A stretch of 64,000 nucleotides of DNA, taken from Spiroplasma monobiae MQ-1 (lineage in GTDB: Bacteria > Bacillota_I > Bacilli_A > Mycoplasmatales > Mycoplasmataceae). The position numbers were made by a program, and so were the translations under genes. Positions 49,481-60,462 of the stretch are shown here, piece after piece. Positions within the stretch are counted from its first letter, which is position 1; the number at the start of each line of letters is the position of its first letter. Where the stretch lies: positions 682,001 to 746,000 of the forward strand of contig NZ_CP025543.1 of NCBI RefSeq assembly GCF_002865545.1. Direction: 5' to 3'. Below the pieces are notes generated by a model. The model saw only the letters and a program-made list of their open reading frames with translations, ran no database searches and was not told the origin of the DNA.

Positions 49481-50096
49481 ATTTTGTCATTATAATCATA
49501 GCTTCTTCTTTTAAGTTTATTTTAGGATTTACATATGAAATAAATTGATTTGAATAAGCAAACGAGTTATAAGCTTTTAATTCAACTTCATTTACCTCAT
49601 ATTTCATATCTTCAATAGTAATTATATTGTCTTTTAAACTGAATAAAGAAACGTATGTGTAATCTTGAAAGTTATTGAATTCAATTTCGTTTTGACCCTT
49701 TTTTAACTTAAATATGACAGATTCATCATTTATTATTTTAATTTCGTGTTTAAAAATATATTCAATAATAGTTAAATTCATATCATATCTTTTTGATGGG
49801 TTAACAACCATTGTTATTTTTTTAAAACCTCTTGCTTTTAATTCTTCAATTACAGCAATTCCATCCAAAAAGTCCTTTTCTGGATTTAATTTATTAAATT
49901 CTTTACTATTATTTTTTATTAGTTTCAATTCTTCTTCTGTTACTTGGTCAAAGTCAGCCATTGATAAGTCTATGTTTATGTTCTTTTCAATAAGATCCAA
50001 ACAACCTCGTTCAACACCTACAATTAAATAACTATTTTCAAATGCTTTTAAGTTAACATTGGTTTTTGAAATAACTATTAAGGCTTTATCCTTCAA
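49479..50096 (-). CDS. thiN: Thiamine pyrophosphokinase
   Basis: 205 residues. Transfers pyrophosphate from ATP to thiamine to make TPP. Family landmarks are present but divergent: VGVERGCLDLIEKNINIDLSMADFDQV near residue 26 (in parts; the usual GDFDS reads ADFDQ), KLNPEKDFLDGIAVIEELK near 71 (PEKDxTD motif), VVNPSKRYDMNLTIIEYIFK near 98 replacing the GGRxDH loop, and a C-terminal beta-rich binding domain with SNQFISYV. Start is TTG 50096-50094, overlapping the rpe stop by 11 bases. Position after rpe and rsgA is the standard order in Gram-positives. Confidence 0.82.
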   Translation of the reverse strand: MKDKALIVISKTNVNLKAFENSYLIVGVERGCLDLIEKNINIDLSMADFDQVTEEELKLIKNNSKEFNKLNPEKDFLDGIAVIEELKARGFKKITMVVNPSKRYDMNLTIIEYIFKHEIKIINDESVIFKLKKGQNEIEFNNFQDYTYVSLFSLKDNIITIEDMKYEVNEVELKAYNSFAYSNQFISYVNPKINLKEEAMIIMTK

Positions 50097-50760
50097 TTTT
50101 TGATACTCTTTCTTCTAAATCTTTTACATTTGAACCAACCAAATAACTTCCAGCAACTATCATGTCAACCCCGGCTTCTTGAACAAGTTTTAAAGTTTTT
50201 TCGTTTATACCCCCATCAACTTGAATAAGAAATGAATAATTATTCATTTCCCTAATCTCTTTTAATGAAGAAATTTTTGTCAATGAATTTTCTATAAATT
50301 TTTGTCCACCAAAACCAGGTTTAACACTCATAACAAGGATATTTTGAATATATTTAAGATATTTTTTAATACTTGAAACCTCTGTTTCTGGATTAATGGA
50401 AAGAGATGCCTTAATTTTTCTTGACTTGCAGAAATTAATAAATTCTTCAATTTGTGTTTCGCTTAAAGCTTCATAATGCATTGTTATTTGTTCAACATTT
50501 TTTAATAGAAAGGGTTCTAAATATTCTTCTATACTTAAATCAACAACTTTAACCATTAAATGAAGATCCATTTTAAAACTATATTCATTTACTATGTCAG
50601 AAAGTATTTTTGGACCAAAAGATAGATTTGGAACAAAGTTATAGTCCATAACATCATAGTGAATTCATTCTATCTTAGCTTTTTTAAGCTTATCTAAATC
50701 TTCTTTTAAATTAAGAAAGTTTGCAGTAAGAATACTTGGAGCTACTATAAATTTTTTCAT
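50086..50760 (-). CDS. rpe: Ribulose-phosphate 3-epimerase
   Basis: 224 residues; TIM-barrel epimerase of the pentose-phosphate pathway. Landmarks: VAPSILTANFLNLKEDLDKL near residue 6, WIHYDVMDYNFVPNLSFGP near 31, MDLHLMVKVV near 60, MSVKPGFGGQKF near 130 and VDGGINEKTLKLVQEAGVDMIVAGS near 168 (in parts); the catalytic Asp of HxDVMD and the Asp of VDGG are present. ATG 50760-50758 overlaps the rsgA stop (TAATG), with GGAGAAAATATTA upstream. TGA Trp at codon 32 splits it under the standard code. Confidence 0.95.
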
Positions 50761-51650
50761 TAATATTTTCTCCTTTTTGATTGTTCTTCGATTTCTAATT
50801 GAACCTTCACATAGTCGTTATAAATAAAATCTGGGAAGACATTTTTTTTATAAGCTTCTATAACACCACACCCAGGTGTGTTGTTTATGTGTAAACAATT
50901 ATTAAATTTACAATTTATATCCTTAAAGAATTGCATACTCAAAGCTATTTCTTCTGCAGTTATTTCTTTATATTCAAAAGACGAAAAACCTGGCGTATCG
51001 CCAATAAGTGCACCTTTATACATAAATAATTCGTTTTTGGTTGTTGTATGTTTACCTCGATTTAAAGCTTTTGAAATTTCCTGAGTTTTTTCAAATAAGT
51101 CTGGAATTATATGATTTAAAGTGGTTGATTTTCCGGCACCGGTTTGACCAGTAAAAACAGATGTCTTTTGTTCCAAACTCTTTAAAAAAGACATTCATTC
51201 CTCATCTGTTTCAATCATATTGTTAATCAAATAACATTCATAACCTAAACTTTTATAAGCTTTTGCTTTAATTAATTCCTCATCTTTTTTTTCTGTTAAA
51301 TCAACTTTTGTAAAAGCTAGAACCGGCTTTATTCCAAGGGATTCTACAAAAAAAAGATATTTATTTAGAGTATATGTATTTAATATTGGTTCTCTTAGAG
51401 AAGTTATTATAACTACTTGATCAATGTTTGCTATTCTTGGTCTATATAGTTCATTTTTTCTTTCCAATATATTTGTAAGAGAACCCTTAAGGTTATCTTT
51501 ATCTATTATCTCAAATTCAACATAGTCTCCAGTTGTTGGTTTCTGATTGCTATGTCTTATTTTTCCAGTCGCCTTACATTCATATAAATTATCTTCAAAT
51601 AGAACATAAGCATATTCACTAAGTATTTTTAAGATTATTCCTTTATTCAT
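50760..51650 (-). CDS. rsgA: Ribosome small-subunit assembly GTPase RsgA
   Basis: 296 residues. Circularly permuted GTPase that proofreads late 30S assembly. N-terminal OB fold (about 1-65) is followed by G4 (AFTKVDLTE near 112), G1 (TGQTGAGKSTTLNHI near 170) and G3 (IGDTPGFSSF near 215) in the permuted order, and a zinc finger near 240-262 (CKFNNCLHINNTPGC with C-x5-C-x-H-x5-C). ATG 51650 lies one base past the prkC stop; the ribosome site is weak (TTTAAT), so translation is probably coupled. The stp-prkC-rsgA-rpe-thiN order matches B. subtilis. Confidence 0.95.
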
Positions 51651-51651
51651 A

Positions 51652-52662
51652 TTAAAGCACCATAACCAATACTAGAGCTATTATCAGAGATAAAAATATG
51701 ATTGAGAACACTAAAAAGAACTTTGTTCTTGCTGTTCTTGGAAGTTTATCATATGCCGTTCCAACCCTCAATGTTCTTGGACCTTCATTCATCATTAAAG
51801 TTACTTTTTTATGATAAATATATGGTTTAACATTATCTGTTGATTTAACTTTTAAAAGTTCCTTTTTTACCTCATCAACAGATTCGTGTCTGTGTCCAGG
51901 TTCTTTTTCGATCATTTTTAGTATTAAATTCTCTAAACTTTGAGGTATGGCCGGATTTATTAATCTAGGACTAGTAGGGGTCTCTTTTAAATGTTTTGCA
52001 GCAATCTTGTTTGCTTCTTTTGCTATAAAAGGTGCAGTTCCTGTTGCAAATTCATACAACATTATCCCTAGTGAATATATATCACTTTGTGGCGAAGGAG
52101 ATTGGGCTGCAATAATTTCTGGAGGCATGTATTTCGGTGTACCTATCGCTTTATTGGTTTCTGTAGAGAAACCCTCCATTACAGATATACCAAAATCTCC
52201 TAATTTAACTTCTCCAGATTGAGTAAGTAAAACATTATCTGGTTTTATATCTCTATGAATTATTTTAGATTTATGAGCCTCTGATAATGCGTCACATATT
52301 TTTGAGAAATAATATTTGAGTTCTTTTAGAGTCATTGAGCCAAATTCTTGAAACTTATCCTTTAAAGTACCACCTTCAACACACTCCAAAATAATAAATC
52401 ATTCTTGTCCTTGTTGAATAATATCAAAAAGTTTTACCACATTAGGATTTGATCCCAACTTTGCAAAAGCCTCTTTTTCTATTTCAAACCTTTCTTGCCC
52501 AACTGGTTTAATTACAATTTCTGGAGCAACAACTTTTACAGCAACAATTGTTTTTGTAAATAAGTCATAAGCTTTAAAAACGGATGCCATTCCACCCTTA
52601 CCAAGTTGATTAATAACTTCGTATCGATCATTTATAAGTGATCCAGATTCATAATTACTCAT
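51652..52662 (-). CDS. Ser/Thr protein kinase (PrkC-like, without PASTA domains)
   Basis: 336 residues. Hanks-type kinase domain (about 8-270): GKGGMASVFKA P-loop, Lys in AVKVV, HRDIKPDNVLL catalytic loop, DFGIS, GTPKYMPPE (APE-like) and DIYSLGIMLYEFATG. A juxtamembrane part and one membrane segment (FLVFSIIFLSLIIALVLVM) end the protein; the extracellular PASTA domains of PrkC are missing, as expected for bacteria without peptidoglycan. Signals sensed are unknown. ATG 52662; next upstream is its phosphatase, 49 bases away beyond a terminator-like hairpin. Confidence 0.93.
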
Positions 52663-52700
52663 TTTTTTGCTCCTTTAACAATAATATAATAACAAAAAAA

Positions 52701-52720
52701 GCAGAGTTAAATTACTCTGC
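52701..52720 (-). terminator. Terminator-like hairpin after the PP2C phosphatase gene
   Basis: Stem GCAGAGT / ACTCTGC (52701-52707 with 52714-52720), followed on the minus strand by seven T; it overlaps the stop codon. Partial read-through to the kinase gene is possible. Confidence 0.7.
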
Positions 52721-53470
52721 TTCAATAATTAAAATTGATAAATTATCTGTTGATATGTTATCTTTTGCATCCTCAACGATTAGGTGGGCTTTATCTTTAA
52801 GTTTAACTTTTGCATTACCCAAAGTTGAAGCTGTAATTTCTTCATCCATATAATCGTGAACTCCATCGGTTGTTAACATATAGATTCCTTCTTGATTTTC
52901 AATAAAGTAAGTATCTATTCTTAAAGTTTTTTGTGGCCCTAAAGCACTTGTTAAAACTTTTCAGAAAGTAAAGTCATTGGCTTTTTCGTATACACCAGAC
53001 ATTTGAATATCTTTTCTTTCAGCTTCTGGTGTTGAATTTCATAAGTTTTGATCTTGTGTTACTTGAAATAATTCATCATTTACTAATTTATAAGTTCTTG
53101 AGTCTCCAACATTGATCACAAAACCACCAACACTAGTAAACAATATTGCTGTTAAAGTAGTTCCCATATCTCTTGTTTCAAATCTCTCATTTGAATATTC
53201 AACCATTTCAGTTAAAATGTTGTTAACGCAGCTTCTTAATCATCTATTTACTTCTTTTTGATTAAATTTCGTCAAATCAGTTTCATTAAAATACTCAATA
53301 AATTTTTCTACAGCAATTTTTGATGCAACCTCTCCATAGGCGTGACCACCCATCCCATCACAAACTACCCCAAGAGCTTCTCCTGTTTTTTTTGTTGCAA
53401 AATCAAGATTATCTTGGTTTGATTTTCTATAATTACCTATATCAGTAAGCATTGCACTTTTAAATTTCAT
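52712..53470 (-). CDS. PP2C-type Ser/Thr protein phosphatase
   Basis: 252 residues. Mn/Mg-dependent phosphatase that counters the adjacent kinase (PrpC/Stp family). Motifs: SAMLTDIGNYRKSNQDNLDF near residue 5, VVCDGMGGHAYGEVAS near 36 (metal-binding DGMGG), MGTTLTAILF near 102, INVGDSRTYKLVNDELFQVTQDQN near 120 (in parts), and TTDGVHDYMDEEI near 205; the final GxxDN is present as KDNISTDNLSIL-like. ATG 53470 overlaps the rlmN stop by 11 bases. Two or three TGA Trp codons in the middle. Confidence 0.94.
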
Positions 53471-54533
53471 TTTTTAAGACACCTTCCCTTTTGGCTCTCA
53501 ATTGACCACAAGCCGCATCAATATCTGCTCCGAATTCTTTTCTAACTATTGCATTAATACCTTGCTTTTTAAGAATTTTGAAAAATTCATCAATTCTTGT
53601 AGATTTTTTATAAGGATTCTCTTCTACTTCGTTATAAGGAATTAAGTTTACATATCCATTGATTCCTCTAATTATTTTTGCCAACTCATTTGCATGTTCT
53701 GGTTTGTCATTTAAATTATCAATTAAAATATATTCAAACGTCACTCTTCTATTTGTTTGATCAACATAATATCTAACAGCATCCAATAGTTTCTCTATTG
53801 GAAACGCCCTGTTAATTGGCATCATTTGATTTCTAACCTCATTATTTGAAGCGTGTAAAGATATAGCTAAATTAATTTGAGTTTTTAAATCTGCAAATTC
53901 CTTAATCTTTGGAACAATACCACAAGTAGATATTGTTATATGTCTTGCCCCTATTTCAAATCCTCTTTTATCATTTACAATTTTTACAAAATTAAGTACA
54001 TTATCATAATTATCGAAAGGTTCTCCAATACCCATTACAACGATATGGCTAACCCTAGCCCTTTTGTTGTCTGGATCATTTTTATACTTTTCTTTCAAAA
54101 ATAAATTCATTGTGTATATTTGTCTAACTATTTCATCAGTTGAAAGATTTCTTTCTGTTTTAATTAAGCCAGATGCACAGAATTTACAAGCCATTTTACA
54201 ACCAACCTGTGTTGTAACACAAACTGATTGTCCGTATTTTTGTGGCATAAGAACGGTTTCTATGGTTTTTTTATCGTCAAGCATAAATAATATTTTGATA
54301 GTTCCATCTTTTGATTCTTCAGTAACCAAATCTTTAAGTAAGTTTGTTGTAAATCTTTGAGATAAAAACTCTCTCATCTCTTTACTTAGGTTAGTCATAT
54401 TTTCAAAGTTGGTCTCCATCTTAATATAGACTCAATCATATATTTGTTTTGCTGCAAATTTTTTGAATCCATTTTCAGCAAGAATATATTCCAGTTCTTC
54501 AATTGTGTATCTAAATATACTTGTTTGTTCCAT
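53460..54533 (-). CDS. rlmN: Dual-specificity RNA methyltransferase RlmN
   Basis: 357 residues. Radical SAM enzyme that methylates C2 of A2503 in 23S rRNA and A37 in some tRNAs. The 4Fe-4S motif CKMACKFCASG near residue 115 (CxxxCxxC) is preceded by the VCVTTQVG motif, and VMGIGEPFDNYDNVLNFVKI near 175 (in parts), HITISTCGIVPKI, INLAISLHASNNEVRNQMMPIN (in parts) and a C-terminal Cys in AACGQL are family landmarks (the last being the methyl-carrier Cys). ATG 54533 follows GGAG; two TGA Trp codons near the start. It opens the stp-prkC-rsgA-rpe-thiN group. Confidence 0.95.
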
Positions 54534-54574
54534 AAAAATTAACTCCAAAATATATTTTATCACACTATAATTGT

Positions 54575-57025
54575 TTAATTAATAGTCTTATTTTTATTTT
54601 CCCCTTTTTTATAAGTTTTCTTAAGAATAAAGAAAACAAACAAAGAAACCCCTAAGGTTATTGGTATCAATATTAAAGGCAAAACTTTTGAGAGATCGTA
54701 CATATTTTTATTTTCAGTTTTTTCTTCATTATTTTCCACTTCTTTCTTAGAATTAATTTTTACAATAAGATATTCTCCTGTATTTCTAAGCACTTCTATG
54801 TAACCATCTTTTTGCGGATCTAATAAAATAAATCTATATCCATTTTGCATTTCTTCTAAAATTATATTGGAATCATAATTTTTAATTTCATGAGAAGATT
54901 TGTCAATTTCCATGAAATCTTCAAAAATCTCTAATTCAGTTTTAAATATTTCGTTAACTACAAAAATTTTTATCTTGGTTACAAAATTTCTATACTCTAT
55001 GTTTAGTATATATTCTCCAGAATAAACAGAGCTAAATGATATTCTTTCTTTATTTCTAGAAAACATTAAGTTTTCAGAATTAGAACTTAATTTAATCTCA
55101 TTACTTTCTAGACTTTCAAAATTTGTTAACTCAACAAACCCTATTTTTTCATTTTCTATAATTGAAACATCTTTGTTTAATAAGACTTCTGCAAAATTTT
55201 CTTCTACAATTATTTTTACTCTTACTTCTTGTTTTGTTAAATCTGACATAACAATTATTTCAAAAGTTCCAACTTCAGATGAGTTTACCCATAAATTATT
55301 TTTAATTATTTTAGCTTTAACATTTGGATTTCTATTTACAACAAAAATATCTGAATAATTTTCTGAAAATATTTTAACAAAAGCATCATTACCTCTTTTT
55401 GTTTTAATCAAAGTGTCTTCTAAATCAAAACTTCCCAAGTCTCTCAATACTTCAATATTAATACACTTTTTATAAACGGCATCTATCGAATCTAACTCCA
55501 GAAATCCTCCCCCCATGTCTAAAGCTTTAATTTTTAATACACCTGAACCCTCGTTTATAACTTGGATATTGTTACTACTTGTTATTTTTATGTTTCTAAA
55601 TTTTTTGTAATTAAAAATAAATAAATCTTCAGAAGTTTCCTTTCTTAAAACAATATTATCTAAGGATGTTTTTATCTCTTTATAAATTAAATCATCTCCC
55701 AAAATAGAACCTTGGTTTAAAATTCTCAAGTTGTCTACTTGATAATTTTTATTTGTAGTTGAAAATGCAATTTCATTTCAATTAGACATAGTTACATACT
55801 CAGAACTTTTTTGATATGTATGAGAGATATATACTTTAAATATCAAAACGCCTCCAAGTGGTTTTTTGAAAATATATTTGAAAATGCAGTTCTTTTTTGA
55901 ATTAAAATTTTTAATTGCATTTGAGTTCTCTAAATCATTTTTATCAAAATGCAATTTGCTTTTATCTATTTTATATCTTTCAGATATAAAATAGATAATT
56001 TTTTTATGATTCTCTTCAAGATTTTCCAACCTACTCTCATATTGTAAATTTATATAATCATCTTCACCATTGAATCCTTTACCCTCAAAAATTACTTTAA
56101 TATTTCCCAAAACCAATTTTGTTCCATCGTAAATATCAACAGAACCGATATATTTATCATTTGTAAAATAATTATCGTTATAAAGATAGTTGACAGACAC
56201 GTTATATGAAGAATTATTTTCAACACCCACATGCGAAAAGAAACTCTCATCATTTTTTAACTCTACAGCCAATCTTTCTTTTGTAATTGAATAATTGTTT
56301 TTAGTTTTCATCTTATGAATGTAGTCTTTTGGTTCTGAATCTTTAAAAGCATTTTTTCTAGAAGAAAAATTTGATTCTACATTTTTTATTATTAATCCCC
56401 CATATAAAATTTGACCCAATCTTCTGTTATTAGAGTTTTTGACTAATATATTTTTATCAATTAAAACTTCTTCAATAATTTCTCCACTTATTTTGATTCC
56501 CTTATTTTCATTAATATATTGCTTTTCAAATTTTAAATTTAACTTTGTAAAAATGAAAATGTCATTCCATTCATCATGATAACTATACTCTTTTTCTATT
56601 TCCTTGTAGGCTTGCCTTTTGTCTAACTTGATAGAAAATCCGAAAGTTTCTTTAGATAAATTAGGATTTGTTGAAACTGAAGTCTTTTTATTACCTCTAG
56701 AATCTCTTTCTACAATATTTGTAAAATCTAATTTAAGATCAGAATCAAATCAATAATCTTCCATATCTTCAAGTTGTAGTTCTTTTAATGAAATGAATTT
56801 TTCTATTGAAGATGTATAAACTTCAGAATCCACTCTTTGATCAACATTAATACTTGCATCTTTATAATTTAAACTTTTTATTAAATAAAATGGTGATTTT
56901 TGTAAATGATTTTCCTGAATAATGAAGTCTCCATTAAAAGCATTTATAACATCTTGATTGATAACAATATTTGCCCCCGAACTTAATCCAGAAATTAAAA
57001 ATAATAGTTTAAGAATTTTTAACAT
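54575..57025 (-). CDS. Large surface protein with signal peptide and C-terminal membrane anchor
   Basis: 816 residues. A signal peptide (MLKILKLLFLISGLSSGA) begins the protein and a single membrane segment near 785-805 (VLPLILIPITLGVSLFVFFIL) followed by a basic tail KKTYKKGENKNK ends it, so it is a type I surface protein. The extracellular part (about 20-780) is rich in beta-strand-like, Ig-like stretches such as ITSSNNIQVINEGSGVLKIKAL and GTFEIIVMSDLTKQEVRVKII (in parts), but no named domain can be assigned. The signal start resembles the other secreted proteins here. ATG 57025 follows GAGGAGGAATAT. It lies after rsmB, with a terminator between them. Confidence 0.8.
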
Positions 57026-57063
57026 ATATTCCTCCTCTATTTGTTTATCGACAAAAAAAAGAA

Positions 57064-57093
57064 AAAATGAAAAAACTAAAGTTTTTTCATTTT
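57064..57093 (-). terminator. Terminator after rsmB
   Basis: 13-bp perfect stem AAAATGAAAAAAC / GTTTTTTCATTTT (57064-57076 with 57081-57093), loop TAAA, T-rich continuation; overlaps the last codons and stop of rsmB. Confidence 0.8.
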
Positions 57094-58329
57094 ACATATA
57101 TAAAATCCATCATTGTCAAATTCTTTTCCAAAAAAAACTCTTTCATAAACTTTTTCTAAATCATCATGCTTGGTTAAAAATCTTTCTACTTGATCTTCAT
57201 TTTCTTTCTTGTTAATTGTGCATGTTGAGTATAAAAGTTCAGATTCACTCTCTAAACATTTGTAGGCTTTTTCTAAAAGTTTTTCTTGTAAAATTAATAA
57301 ATCATTTTCTTCTTTCTCAGAACGTTTTTTTAACTTAATTTCTGGTTTTTGTCTTATAACTCCATAACCAGAGCAAGGTGCATCTAATAAAATGTAATTA
57401 TATTTCTTTTCTTCAATTTCTAAAGCATCTAAACATTTTAAATTTACATTTTTTATTCCAAGTCTTAAAATATTTTCTTCTATTAATCTTATTTTATTTT
57501 CTTGAATTTCATATGCATCAATTTTTCCTGTATTGTTCATTATTTGCGCAAGGTGCGTTAGTTTTCCTCCCGGAGCAGAACACATATCCAATACTTTAGT
57601 ATCTTTTTTAGGGTTTAATATATACGATGCAAAACCGCTTGTTTGGTCTTGAATAGTTACAAATCCGTTTTTAAAAATTTCTTCACTTACTATATTTTTA
57701 TCTGTTAAATAAAAATAATCTACCAAACCAGATTTAGTTAAATTATATTTATCAAGATACTTACTTTCAAACTCCTGTTGATCAATTTTGAGTGTGTTTA
57801 GTCTTAAACTGATTTTACTTTCTTGATTAGATTGTTTTACAAAATCAATTGCAGAATCTTTTGAATATTCCTTTTCAATTTTTTTAAATAACCAAAAAGG
57901 AAAACCATTTTCAAGAGGAAAAACGTTTTGACTATTTTTTATATCTACTTCTCACAAATTTTCATTGACCAATAATTTTGAAACTTTGTTCACTAATCCA
58001 GATAAATTTACATTGATTTCTTTTGCTATCTCAACAGCTTCATTTATTACGTAATAAGGTTTTGACCTTAAAAATTTGATTTGATATAAATTCATTCAAA
58101 GAAGTATTTGAATTTTAAAATCTGTTTTATCCTGATTTATAACTTTATTTACAACATATTCTAAATAAATTTTGTATTGAATTGTTCCGTATACTAATTT
58201 AAAAATAAAAGCTATGTCTTCTTTTGACATAGCTTCCTTTTTTATAAGATTGTTAAGTAATTTATTTGAGAACTTATTATTTATAAATACTTCAAATAAT
58301 ATATTTAACGCTTCTTTTCTTGGGTTCAT
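57076..58329 (-). CDS. rsmB: 16S rRNA (cytosine-967-C5) methyltransferase RsmB
   Basis: 417 residues. N-terminal NusB-like RNA-binding helix bundle (about 1-130) followed by the SAM-dependent m5C methylase domain: SAM motif VLDMCSAPGGKLTHLAQ near 245, the catalytic pair DAPCSGYGVIRQKPEIK near 320 and LLYSTCTINKKENE near 375, with the two Cys of the RsmB mechanism present. Methylates C967 of 16S rRNA (inferred from the family). ATG 58329-58327 overlaps the gmk stop (TAATG). One TGA Trp in the middle of the N-terminal half and others near residue 120. Confidence 0.93.
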
Positions 58330-59213
58330 TATTTTTTAAATTCTTTTTGTTCAATACTAAAGAAGTTAACATCTATCATGAAGTGTTCAACAATTGTTTC
58401 AATAAACTCTGAATTATCAAGAATATTTAAATCTTCACTTGCTAATACGTGTGCATAAGTTTTATCAGTTAACAATTCAACTAAATAGTTTTTGAAATCA
58501 AAACTTGGATCAATTGAATCTCCACCAACTTTTTTAACATTTTCTCTTCAGTTGTTTACAAAGAATTCGTATTGATCAGTTACAATTTCAGCTACTTTTG
58601 TTTTTAATTTAAAGTATTTACTTGTTGAAGGATCAACACTTAATGTGTTTTCTTTTGCTAAAACCTCTTTAACTTTTGCCACTGCATTTTCAACACTATC
58701 AATTTCAATAATGTATTGATATTTGTGTTTTAAAGGAATTTCTAATAAAGCTTTGTCTAATCTTTGTTTAATTATTTCTTCTTTTTCAGTACCACGTTTT
58801 CTTAATCTTTGTTCCAATGCCTTTAAGCTTGGTGGCATTAAGAATATTGAAACTAAATTCTCTGGTTTTTCTTTTTTAAGAACTTGAGTTGCCCCAATTA
58901 CTTCAATTTCTAAAATAACATTTTCACCATTTGCAATTTTGTCATAAACAGTTTTTCTTGGTGTACCATAGTAGTTGTCAATAAATTCAGCATGCTCGAT
59001 TAATTCATTGTGTTGAATAGCATCTTTGAATGCATCTTTGTCAACGAAAAAGTAATTTACACCATCCACTTCTCCTGGTCTTGGTGCACGAGTTGTCATA
59101 GAAATAGATTGTACTAAGTTCAATGATTTATCTTGTGCTAATTCTTTGTTAATTGTCCCTTTACCAACACCTGAAGGTCCTGATAAAATGATTATTTTAC
59201 CTTGTTTGTTCAT
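58329..59213 (-). CDS. gmk: Guanylate kinase with C-terminal extension
   Basis: 294 residues against about 205 for a normal guanylate kinase. The kinase (1-205) has ILSGPSGVGKGTINKEL P-loop, TTRAPRPGEVDGVNYFF (GMP binding), ILEIEVIGATQVL and RLRKRGTE (lid). The extra ~90 residues (KYFKLKTKVAEIVTDQYEFFVNN, then W, RENVKKVGGDSIDPSFDFKNYL..., ending SIEQKEFKK; quoted in parts) look soluble and mixed alpha/beta and are not recognised. A TGA Trp lies at residue 222, so the standard code would truncate the tail. ATG 59213 follows GGAGAG-like sequence 4 bases past the rsmD stop. Confidence 0.9.
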
Positions 59214-59216
59214 TTT

Positions 59217-59780
59217 CTAGCTCTCCTTTTCATTTCTAAGAATATATAAATGCTTATTTTTAAAATCTTTATATTTTAATACATTCAAAAACGCTATTTC
59301 TGACATATCAAGTTGCATTTCTGATTCCATTATTAATATACCATAATTATTTAATAATTCTTTTTCATAAATATATTTAAAGAATTCATAATAATATTCC
59401 ACCTTTGCAAATGGTGGGTCAAAAAATATTAAATCCACTTTTTTATTTGAATTACTTAAGTAATCTAGCATTCTTTTATAATCGAGATTAAAAAGTTCAT
59501 ATTCGTCTTTTCCCAATCCCCTAAAGTTTTCTTTAATAACTTCTAATGCAGGTTTATGGTGGTCATTTACATAAGCAAAGCCAATACCTCTAGATAAGGC
59601 TTCTAAGGAAAGTGCCCCGCTTCCTCCAAATAAGTCTAAACAAACTTTATTTTCAAATACAAAGTAGTTGTTTAAAACATTGAACATGTCCTCTTTAACT
59701 CTTGTAATTGTAGGTCTGGTATTCATACCCTCCAATGTAACTAATTTTCTTCCTCTAAAACGACCACTTATAACTCTCAT
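59217..59780 (-). CDS. rsmD: 16S rRNA (guanine-966-N2) methyltransferase RsmD
   Basis: 187 residues. SAM-dependent N6/N2-type methylase: MRVISGRFRGRKLVTLEG at the start, RPTITRVKEDMFNVL near 21, CLDLFGGSGALSLEALSRG near 46 (SAM motif I) and LIFFDPPFAKVEYY near 113 (DPPF catalytic motif). Length matches the family. Methylates G966 of 16S rRNA (inferred). ATG 59780 lies behind AAGGAAATATT. It leads the rsmD-gmk-rsmB-surface-protein cluster. No coaD (usual partner) is seen adjacent. Confidence 0.93.
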   Translation of the reverse strand: MRVISGRFRGRKLVTLEGMNTRPTITRVKEDMFNVLNNYFVFENKVCLDLFGGSGALSLEALSRGIGFAYVNDHHKPALEVIKENFRGLGKDEYELFNLDYKRMLDYLSNSNKKVDLIFFDPPFAKVEYYYEFFKYIYEKELLNNYGILIMESEMQLDMSEIAFLNVLKYKDFKNKHLYILRNEKES

Positions 59781-59852
59781 TTTAATATTTCCTTTGCATT
59801 TATATTATACAAAAAAATAATTAATATATAATCAATGTTGAGGTATAGATTT

Positions 59853-60461
59853 ATGAAATTAGATTTAGCAAAAGACTTATTACAAAATGAGATTCCAACT
59901 AATAAATGACTTTGAAAAGATACTCAACCAGAGGTCATTAGAAACAAATCTGTTGATGTTGAATTACCATTGAACAAAGAAAATGAACTAGTAATGAATA
60001 AATTAATTGACTTTGTAAGATATAGTCAAGATCCAAGTTTGAATAAGAAAGAAAATGAAGACTATTTAAGACCCGCAGTTGGTCTTGCAGCTCCTCAAAT
60101 TGGAAGCAATACAAATATGTTCTTTGCAAGATTTGAATGAGATATTGAAGGAAATGATGTTGAAGAGTTTGCCATGGTTAATGCAAAGATTGTAGCAAAA
60201 AGTGATCAAATAGGTTGTTTGAGTGATGGTGAGGGTTGTTTGAGTGTGGACAAAGACCATAAAGGTATAGTTCCTAGAAGTTATAAAATACAAGTTAAGG
60301 GTTATGACTGATTAACAAAAGAAGAAGTTGATTTAACTTTAAGAGGATACCACGCAATTGTCTTCCAGCACGAATTAGAGCACAACCAAGGACAACTTTA
60401 CTATGACAGAATCAATGAACAAGAGCCAAACTTTAAAGATGAAAGTTGAATAGTTATATAA
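59853..60461 (+). CDS. def: Peptide deformylase
   Basis: 202 residues. Removes the formyl group from the N-terminal Met of new proteins. Motif 1 GLAAPQIGSN near residue 78, motif 2 EGCLSVDKDH near 130 (metal-binding Cys) and motif 3 VFQHELEHNQGQLYYDR near 172 (HExxH; here HELEH) are all present. Some mollicute deformylases have a similar length. ATG 59853 lies behind TGAGGT. It is divergent from rsmD. Two or three TGA Trp codons at the start and end. A terminator follows directly. Confidence 0.94.
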
Positions 60462-60462
60462 G

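Noticed and set aside
59938-60293. Minus-strand frames opposite the peptide deformylase gene
   Set aside because: The plus-strand def frame has all three deformylase motifs; the opposite frames lack ribosome sites and family features.
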